Below, in pieces: positions 6,412-11,247 of a DNA stretch of 11,247 nucleotides (the first letter of the stretch is position 1; each line of letters starts with the position of its first letter). Both the position numbers and the translations under genes were made by a program. This DNA is from Thermoprotei archaeon (GTDB lineage: Archaea > Thermoproteota > Thermoprotei > QMSL01 > B3-G16): assembly GCA_003649665.1 (NCBI GenBank), contig QMSL01000033.1, forward strand, positions 1-11,247, in the 5' to 3' direction. Under the pieces are notes generated by a model. That model ran no database searches. It saw only the letters and a program-made list of their open reading frames with translations, and had not been told where the DNA came from.

Positions 6412-7860
6412 TTAAGCATTCTTCTTTAGAAATTGTAATGCCTCAGTGGTTAATTCATAATTAACTATCCGTTTATCAACTATGTTTAGGCGCCTTAAGA
6501 AGCCCATTTGTTCTAGCTCCTTAAGGTGATGATATATTGTGGGAAGAGAAATGCCTAATGAGTATTCGCTTTCCAGAATCTTCTTTATTTCATAACCATA
6601 TCCTCTTCCGCCAAGCTTCCGTATTGCCTTTAGGATGAATATTTTAGTTTTAGTTAAAGTGCGTTCCCTTCTCTTACTTTCAATTAGAGATTTTATGATA
6701 TCGGGGTTTTTTAAACCCGAACCGGTTATTATAGCAGCTACTGTATCCCCTTTTTCTATAATGCCCTCTTCCCTAAGTTTGCGTATAGCAGCAATAGTAG
6801 ATGCAGCTGCAGGTTCGGCTAGAATTCCTTCTTTCGATGCGAGATCTTTAAGCGCCTTAATTATTTCTTTATCGTCCACACGAACTGCAATTCCTTTAGA
6901 CTCCTTTATAGCACGATATGCCTCGAATAGTTTTGGAGGGTCTACGAATACTAGGTCTCGCGCTATCGTTCCATAATAATCACGATTGTACGAACCATCA
7001 AATAGATCGACTAAAGGGGAATACGATTTAGGCTGTACTCCAACTAGCCTCGGAGGCTTACTCCTAACTATTCTAATGACACTAAGCTCTTTTACAGCTT
7101 TCCAGATCATGGTTATATGACCGCCTGTACCAACTGGTACTACGATCCATGTAGGCCATTTCCATGATAGCTGCTCAGCTAATTCGAATGCAGTAGTCTT
7201 CTCACCCTCAAGTAAGAAGGGATTAGCGGAGTCTACATAATAATATCCGTTACGTAATGATGAACTACGCTCGTAGGCTTCTTTCTGCGAACGGACAACA
7301 TGTACTTCTGCACCTAGTGCTATTGCTTGATAGAACTCCCCTCTATCTATATCCGGTGGGCAGAAAAATGATAATTTCATACCTACTTTAGCACAGTATG
7401 CCGCTAAGGATACAGCGAGATTCGCGTTAACAGCACATACCAATTTTCGATGAATGCCATTCAATAGGGATATTATCAAGCATGAGCCTCTATCTAAGAA
7501 AGAGCCTGTTGGATTTGCAGCTTCATTTTTAAGAAGGAGTCTAACTCCAGGAACTAATCGCCTAGTCGATATTAGAGGAGTACTTCCCTCGCCTAATGAT
7601 ATGAGGTCTTTAGCTAATGGATATGGTAATAATTCCTTATATTTCCATATTCCTAATCTTCTTAACAACTTCCATTTAGACACTCTTCTCTTAGCTCTAT
7701 CGTAATCATAAACTATTTCTAGAAAGCTTTCACATTTACTACATCGTATCTTGTATAAATCTAGAGGATAGAATAAGTTGCATCTAGGACATTTCATTCC
7801 AGATATGAAGGGATTTAACTTAATAGCTTTAGGCATACTAACGCCTGATATAAAAATCAT
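6412..7860 (-). CDS. Threonine-synthase-like pseudoenzyme fused to PadR-like winged helix (probable ligand-sensing regulator)
   Basis: Counted from the ATG at 7860 (482 residues; a TTG at 7863 and an ATG at 7836 are alternatives). An N-terminal zinc ribbon, C24-x2-C27 and C40-x2-C43, is typical of archaeal ThrC. A full fold-type II PLP domain follows: GEGSTPL (90-96), VPVGTGG phosphate loop (GTGG 244-247), EGILAEPAAAS (344-354) and TGSGLKNPD (379-387). Residues about 400-482 are a winged helix (GYGYEIKKIL, PTIYHHLKELEQMG) like PadR. ThrC normally makes threonine from O-phosphohomoserine with a PLP-bound lysine in NPTGSFKDRG. Here that site reads NPTGSFLDRG, with Leu122 encoded by TTA (7497-7495), two base changes from AAA. 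The usual ASTGNT loop is AVNANL (143-148), also losing its Ser and Gly. The enzyme should be unable to form the internal aldimine. The open frame and conserved scaffold argue against decay. With a DNA-binding tail and a divergent transporter gene, a transcription factor sensing PLP, an amino acid or phosphohomoserine is the best reading; this is inference. Confidence 0.85.
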   Translation of the reverse strand: MIFISGVSMPKAIKLNPFISGMKCPRCNLFYPLDLYKIRCSKCESFLEIVYDYDRAKRRVSKWKLLRRLGIWKYKELLPYPLAKDLISLGEGSTPLISTRRLVPGVRLLLKNEAANPTGSFLDRGSCLIISLLNGIHRKLVCAVNANLAVSLAAYCAKVGMKLSFFCPPDIDRGEFYQAIALGAEVHVVRSQKEAYERSSSLRNGYYYVDSANPFLLEGEKTTAFELAEQLSWKWPTWIVVPVGTGGHITMIWKAVKELSVIRIVRSKPPRLVGVQPKSYSPLVDLFDGSYNRDYYGTIARDLVFVDPPKLFEAYRAIKESKGIAVRVDDKEIIKALKDLASKEGILAEPAAASTIAAIRKLREEGIIEKGDTVAAIITGSGLKNPDIIKSLIESKRRERTLTKTKIFILKAIRKLGGRGYGYEIKKILESEYSLGISLPTIYHHLKELEQMGFLRRLNIVDKRIVNYELTTEALQFLKKNA

Positions 7861-7900
7861 CAATATATTTATGATATAACTTTTTTATGCGAGATATATC
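7847..7900. promoter_or_regulatory. Divergent promoter region with GATATA dyad (possible operator)
   Basis: The 62 bp between the two divergent genes carries an A/T tract at 7880-7888. It reads TTTTTTAT on the plus strand and ATAAAAAA on the minus strand. It can serve as a TATA element about 25 bp from each likely start. It is flanked by GATATA (7873-7878) and the inverted TATATC (7895-7900), 22 bp apart centre to centre. The right copy is itself the palindrome GATATATC (7893-7900). A further GATATA is at 7847-7852. A dimeric winged-helix protein could bind such half-sites, but AT-rich DNA makes this weak evidence. Confidence 0.4.
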
Positions 7901-7922
7901 GAGTTCATTAGGGGAGCCCTAA

Positions 7923-8414
7923 ATGAGGAGGAGCATTGAAATAGCGGTAATAGCAGTGTTTTCAGCATTAACTGCTGTGGTTACAGCATATGTAGGATCA
8001 TTCTTTCCATCGCCAACAGGAGGATATACACACATAGGAGACTCGATAATATTCATTGCAGCATTACTATTTGGTGCCAGAGTAGGCAGTTTTGTTGGAG
8101 CAATAGGATCGATGGTAGCTGACTTGATAGTACACTATCGTTTCTGGTATGTATCAATAATAGCACATGGTCTAGAAGGATTTATTGCAGGCATAGCTAA
8201 AGGGAAGAAGGTCTACCTACAGGCGCTATTATGCTTCCTAGGAGGCGTAGTGATGTCATTTACATACTTCTCAGTAAACGTATTCATAAAGGGCTTTGGG
8301 CCAGCGCTTGCTTCGCTCTTCAGGGATATATTCGGTCAGACGTTGGTATCAACAATAATAGCAGTACCCATAGTTAAGGCTGTAGAAAAAGCTATGGGAA
8401 CGAGGATTAAGTAA
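7923..8414 (+). CDS. ECF transporter S component (vitamin/cofactor uptake)
   Basis: This 163-residue integral membrane protein captures a small ligand for an energy-coupling-factor ABC transporter. About five to six hydrophobic segments are visible: about 5-27, 36-52, 55-68, 75-92, 97-122 and 128-155. The stretch GGYTHIGDSIIFIAALLFGARVG (entered here as residues 33-55) and GAIGSMVADLIV are typical of the PF07155/ThiW-like S-component group. There, the GD and the GSxxAD-like segment line the ligand side. The N-terminal AVFSALTAV is the usual site of contact with the T component. GGGGAG at 7911-7916 is a ribosome-binding site 6 nt before the ATG. No EcfA or EcfT gene is nearby, so it probably shares a module encoded elsewhere. 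The gene is divergent from the ThrC-like regulator, which may control it. The substrate (thiamine precursor, riboflavin, B6 or another) cannot be read from sequence. Confidence 0.85.
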   Translation: MRRSIEIAVIAVFSALTAVVTAYVGSFFPSPTGGYTHIGDSIIFIAALLFGARVGSFVGAIGSMVADLIVHYRFWYVSIIAHGLEGFIAGIAKGKKVYLQALLCFLGGVVMSFTYFSVNVFIKGFGPALASLFRDIFGQTLVSTIIAVPIVKAVEKAMGTRIK

Positions 8415-8542
8415 AGAGCATATTATTGTTTACCACAAACTTCCCATATTACCATTTCCTTAACGTTATTTTGAAGAATAGTGCGTTAAACGCCTAGTAA
8501 TAAAAGGAAGAAGTCAGTCAATGTTTATTGAGAGGATGATAT

Positions 8543-8550
8543 ATTTATAA
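8543..8550 (+). promoter_or_regulatory. Putative TATA box for the YkgJ-family gene
   Basis: ATTTATAA lies 42 bp before the ATG at 8592 and predicts transcription starting near 8572-8576. The rest of the gap from 8415 to 8591 shows only a short odd palindrome, GCGTT-A-AACGC at 8483-8493, and no gene that I can support. Confidence 0.55.
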
Positions 8551-8591
8551 GATTAGGAGAGGGCGACAATTAGACACGTACATATGGCAAA

Positions 8592-9206
8592 ATGATTACG
8601 GTGAGGAAAATGGTGACATTTAAGTGTAAAATGGATGGGCGTTGTTGTACAAGGTACTGGATTCCCATAACGCACCTAGATGCGCTAAGACTCGTGATCT
8701 ATGGCAACATAAACATATATAATGCAGTGGAACTCAAAAATGCGAAGATATACAAGAGCACGAAGTTTCCTCCAGTTAAGATAAGGAGGAATTATTACTA
8801 TTTATCCTTAAGGGAGGTTGAAGGGACTTCTACTTGCATATTCTTGAGTCCAGACGGTAGATGTTTAGTTCACGAATATAAGCCTCTTACGTGTAGGTTC
8901 TACCCATTTGTATATACGGTTCATAGGGATGGATCAATATCTATAAGCGTAAATGAGAAAGCAATTGGTGAATGTCCAGGCTTAGTACTCGATGGAAAGC
9001 CGATAGATGAAGAAATAGTAAAGAGGCTTGTGAGACTTGCTAAGGTAAGGTTATTAGAGATTAAGCTCTATAAGGAGGTCGTCCATGAATGGAACTCCGA
9101 ATTGAATAATATCTTTGCAAAAGCAAGGAACTTTATAGACTTCATGCTTGAGGAGGCTAGGAAGCATAAAAAGATGTTGGAATCAAGAGGTCTTTGGGTA
9201 AAATGA
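8592..9206 (+). CDS. YkgJ-family cysteine-cluster (putative Zn/Fe-binding) protein
   Basis: The family (CxxxCxxC, UPF0153-like) binds zinc or an iron-sulphur cluster through conserved cysteines, but its job is not settled. In this 204-residue protein the signature is complete. It comprises FKCKMDGRCC (C12, C18, C19), STCIFLSPDGRC (C82, C91), YKPLTCRFYPF (C101) and GECPG (C128). The C-terminal third (about 140-204) is charged and helical. An ATG at 8610 (residue 7) is preceded by GGTGAGG (8600-8606) and may be the true start; the ATG at 8592 has no ribosome-binding site but follows a TATA-like box at 8543-8550. The gene is a single transcription unit. It ends 7 bp from the convergent PurP paralogue. 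Family assignment is firm. The function remains unknown, and the neighbours give no strong hint. Confidence 0.9.
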   Translation: MITVRKMVTFKCKMDGRCCTRYWIPITHLDALRLVIYGNINIYNAVELKNAKIYKSTKFPPVKIRRNYYYLSLREVEGTSTCIFLSPDGRCLVHEYKPLTCRFYPFVYTVHRDGSISISVNEKAIGECPGLVLDGKPIDEEIVKRLVRLAKVRLLEIKLYKEVVHEWNSELNNIFAKARNFIDFMLEEARKHKKMLESRGLWVK

Positions 9207-9213
9207 AAGAGGG

Positions 9214-10665
9214 TTACGTCACTATTAGGTCTAGCTTCCCTTTCCTCAATGCACGTCTCACTTCTAACGCTATTCTATCGCCCGTACTCATTCTTCTATT
9301 GTACTTCGCGTTAGAGTATTGACCGCCTATTCCTATATGTACGTTCGTTCCTCCACCATGTCTGAAGGCTATATCATGCATTACAGGTATATGGGCGTAT
9401 ATTGCCTTTCCGCTTATATCGAATAGACCATAGCTCTCAGGGGTCTTAGTCTCGGTGCCAATACTTACGTCAAGCTTTATCGTAGGCCTTAGCCCGAATT
9501 TATCAACTCTATCCCATGTAATGACAGCTTGGAAGGCCCAAGCTCCAATTATCCCAGGAGGCTCGTACTCGCGGGTTGCTAATAAGAAGGCATCAGCACA
9601 TCTGAGTACTTCTTTAAGCAGAGACTCCCTTACGCTAAGTATGGCATGAAATGTGACTTCAAATGATGGAACTATCTTCCTAAGGAGCTTTAATTGAACA
9701 TCAGCAGGTAGTCTACGCACTCCATCGAATATCGTCTCCCTTCGCTCATCTATTGAGAGGAGTTCATTTGCAAGACATATTCTCGCCTCTTCTAGGCTTA
9801 AGCCGTGGATTTTAGCAAATGCGTCATCCAAATCTCCCCATTCGCTTTCAGCATTTAAAGGAGAGAAGAAGAAGTTAAAGTTAGCTTGAGGACCAAGCAC
9901 GAGTTGTTCTACAGTCGCTCTCTCGAGTACTTCTTTATTTAAATTACCCTTTTCCATTTCCTTTTCAACCTTTTCCTCTAAATCGCCTGAATCAGCTGCG
10001 AATATGAACTCCCTTTCGAACTTTCTCCGTGGATTTTCTGCCTTTAATACCAATGGCTCATCGATGAACTCCTTGAACTTTATACCAGTAGACGTTACTT
10101 GGAACTCATATATTTTAGGTATCGGAATCCCTGCCTTACGCGCGAACCAATAATAGTCCTTTTCAACTCCCTTATTTTCCACCTTTAGGAGCTTTCTAGA
10201 ACCAACTATGGGGATTGGGAATTCCTTCTCTATTTTACTACAGTATTTATCGCCACCTAAGTACGTAGCAAATGCTCTATTAGGTATTTGTAAGGGCTCT
10301 AGTTCAAGGAGATCGTCGATGTACTTGAATATATCCGTGTAGCTATCGAGTACTAGTATTGCGCTTTTCCATTCCTTTCTTCTGATTAAATCTTGAGCGT
10401 CATATACAACGATTAAATCCCTTCTTACGATATCAGGTAGATCTTCTATCTCTTCATTGGGTCCTCCTACTATGGGATTCTGCATATAAATTATACTCCT
10501 ACTTTTCGTTGTGTAAATCACGGATCTGAACCCATAATTCCTTGCTCCATACCATGCATCTATCGCGGAATGTGAACCAAATATTAGTAGTACCGGATTC
10601 TTATACTTACGGGCTAGTTCCTGCATTTCCTCGCGCTCAATACATTTACTCAAGAGCTCACCCAA
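9214..10665 (-). CDS. Divergent PurP paralogue (FAICAR synthetase-like ATP-grasp protein)
   Basis: PurP makes FAICAR from AICAR, formate and ATP in archaeal purine synthesis. This 483-residue relative starts at a TTG (an ATG at residue 14 is possible). It keeps the N-terminal AICAR-side motif GSHSAID (30-36), IPNRAFATYLG (127-137), PIVGSRKLLK (152-161), FHAILSVRESLLKEVL (339-354), PPGIIGAWAFQ and the tail RRMSTGDRIALEVRRALRKG. It is over 100 residues longer than the usual ~360. Insertions lie near 272-310 and 397-437. Where canonical PurP has a glycine-rich ATP loop of the GAKGGRGYF kind, this one reads ENPRRKFEREF (210-220). The FE-S-R metal-binding segment appears as KLDVSIG (397-403). It may therefore use ATP differently, be an auxiliary subunit, or have another substrate. 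It sits 32 bp downstream of a canonical purP, so the two are probably co-transcribed. Several archaea carry such PurP paralogue pairs. Confidence 0.85.
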   Translation of the reverse strand: MGELLSKCIEREEMQELARKYKNPVLLIFGSHSAIDAWYGARNYGFRSVIYTTKSRSIIYMQNPIVGGPNEEIEDLPDIVRRDLIVVYDAQDLIRRKEWKSAILVLDSYTDIFKYIDDLLELEPLQIPNRAFATYLGGDKYCSKIEKEFPIPIVGSRKLLKVENKGVEKDYYWFARKAGIPIPKIYEFQVTSTGIKFKEFIDEPLVLKAENPRRKFEREFIFAADSGDLEEKVEKEMEKGNLNKEVLERATVEQLVLGPQANFNFFFSPLNAESEWGDLDDAFAKIHGLSLEEARICLANELLSIDERRETIFDGVRRLPADVQLKLLRKIVPSFEVTFHAILSVRESLLKEVLRCADAFLLATREYEPPGIIGAWAFQAVITWDRVDKFGLRPTIKLDVSIGTETKTPESYGLFDISGKAIYAHIPVMHDIAFRHGGGTNVHIGIGGQYSNAKYNRRMSTGDRIALEVRRALRKGKLDLIVT

Positions 10666-10697
10666 GGTATAATAATTAATTGAAATCCGCTTTTATT

Positions 10698-11247
10698 TTA
10701 TGTAAGTATTTTATCCAAAATCCCCTTTTCAACAGCCATCCTTATCTCCCTTGCTATTCTACGTCCAGTACTCATCGGCTCGTTCCAGTAAAGCCATGAA
10801 TAGGGACTTCCCATGACATATATATTGGTTCCAGCAACGATCCTACCGGAGAATTCGAAGACTATTATATCGCAGTCATCCTTAATGATACTCTCTAGGC
10901 AGAATGGACCTATTACGCCAGGTGGTAACTCCTTCTGAGAATGCCTAACAAATTTGTATCCATAGTCCATTATCTTTAATAGAAGGCTTTCTCTCAAGAC
11001 TAAAGGTATGTTCCCAACTACTACGAATGAGGGTTCGATCCCAGAACTTATCCTATGCGGAAGCCTTTTAAGACCATCGACATTGCTTTCATATCGTATG
11101 TCAGCTCCAAGTAGCTCAAGCCTCTTCAACACGGGACTGTAGAAGAAGTGGTAATATGCAGGAACGCCTATTACATATTCCTGAATAAGCACTTCGTCCA
11201 TATCTCTCACTAAGCCCTTACCAATGGCTTCCTCTATTCCCTTCTTA
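10698..11247 (-). CDS. purP: PurP, 5-formaminoimidazole-4-carboxamide ribonucleotide synthetase (C-terminal part; N-terminus beyond window)
   Basis: The frame is open through the window edge at 11247 (first visible residues KKGIEEAIGKGLVRDMDEVL), so the GTG at 11210 is an internal valine, not a start. About 182 residues of an expected ~360 are visible. They match canonical archaeal PurP closely: IQEYVIGVPAYYHFFYS, the substrate segment RYESNVDGLKRLP, VVGNIPLVLRESLL, GPFCLE, the ATP-grasp metal-binding segment FEFSGRIVAGTNIYV and SPYSWL, and the terminal STGRRIAREIRMAVEKG. Formate-dependent FAICAR synthesis replaces the folate-dependent PurH step in many archaea. All visible key residues look intact, unlike in the downstream paralogue. 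Together the two genes form a same-strand pair with a 32-bp AT-rich gap. Confidence 0.92.
   Translation of the reverse strand, partial: KKGIEEAIGKGLVRDMDEVLIQEYVIGVPAYYHFFYSPVLKRLELLGADIRYESNVDGLKRLPHRISSGIEPSFVVVGNIPLVLRESLLLKIMDYGYKFVRHSQKELPPGVIGPFCLESIIKDDCDIIVFEFSGRIVAGTNIYVMGSPYSWLYWNEPMSTGRRIAREIRMAVEKGILDKILT

Noticed and set aside
6635..6976. 113-codon open frame antisense to the regulator gene.
   Set aside because: It mirrors coding sequence of the ThrC-like protein, has no ribosome-binding site and shows no recognisable motif.
7480..7510. Loss of the ThrC lysine as a sequencing error or frameshift.
   Set aside because: The frame is continuous, flanking residues match the family, two bases differ from AAA, and the separate ASTGNT loop is also changed.
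8483..8493. Short palindrome GCGTT-A-AACGC as an operator or terminator.
   Set aside because: Only five base pairs per arm, no T-run directly after it, and not placed at a promoter; chance occurrence is likely.
9214..10665. Extra length of the PurP paralogue as a gene fusion or frameshift artefact.
   Set aside because: Family motifs occur in order across the whole protein and the extra residues lie as internal insertions, not as an added domain.
10698..11210. GTG at 11210 as the true start of the last gene.
   Set aside because: The frame stays open to the window edge with PurP-like residues, and the N-terminal AICAR-binding domain would be missing.

Overview
The window looks like the chromosome of a thermophilic archaeon, most likely in or near the Thermoproteota (crenarchaeal-type) lineages. 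The DNA is AT-rich, with AGA/AGG arginine and ATA isoleucine codons, archaeal TATA-type promoters, and some non-ATG starts. It encodes archaea-typical proteins: the 8-oxoguanine glycosylase AGOG, two PurP-type ligases and DUF2797. It also carries two archaeal guide RNAs, one with a very GC-rich stem, as expected in a thermophile. No transposon, integrase, CRISPR array, rRNA or tRNA was seen. I cannot name the species.

Layout. Positions 93-512 (+) encode a small conserved-looking unknown protein. Positions 507-2556 (-) hold a two-gene run: a membrane-anchored extracellular protein of unknown function, then an aspartoacylase/succinylglutamate desuccinylase-type zinc hydrolase. Positions 2557-5300 form an RNA-centred block. 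A C/D-box 2'-O-methylation guide RNA (-) lies head-to-head with a DUF2797 gene (+). An H/ACA pseudouridylation guide RNA (-) sits against the 3' end of that gene and head-to-head with an RsmB/NSUN-type m5C RNA methyltransferase (+). Neither guide RNA overlaps a protein gene; both were found from boxes and folding. Positions 5287-6171 (-) encode AGOG, convergent with the methyltransferase. Positions 6172-6411 contain an inverted repeat and a self-contained mini transcription unit (TATA box, perfect Shine-Dalgarno, 14-codon frame, T-run terminator).

The most interesting locus is 6412-8414. The gene at 6412-7860 (-) encodes a complete threonine-synthase-like protein fused to a C-terminal PadR-like winged helix. 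The lysine that would hold pyridoxal phosphate is replaced by leucine (codon 7497-7495), and the neighbouring PLP-binding loop is rewritten. I read it as a retired enzyme reused as the sensor of a transcription factor. It is divergently transcribed, across about 60 bp, from an ECF-transporter substrate-binding (S) component at 7923-8414 (+). The pair suggests a ligand-sensing regulator controlling vitamin or cofactor uptake, comparable in logic to bacterial MocR/PdxR regulators but built on another PLP fold. This is inference from sequence and arrangement.

Positions 8592-9206 (+) encode a YkgJ-type cysteine-cluster protein. Positions 9214-11247 (-) hold two PurP-family genes in tandem: the C-terminal half of a canonical PurP (cut by the window edge), then a longer divergent paralogue whose ATP-binding loop is altered.
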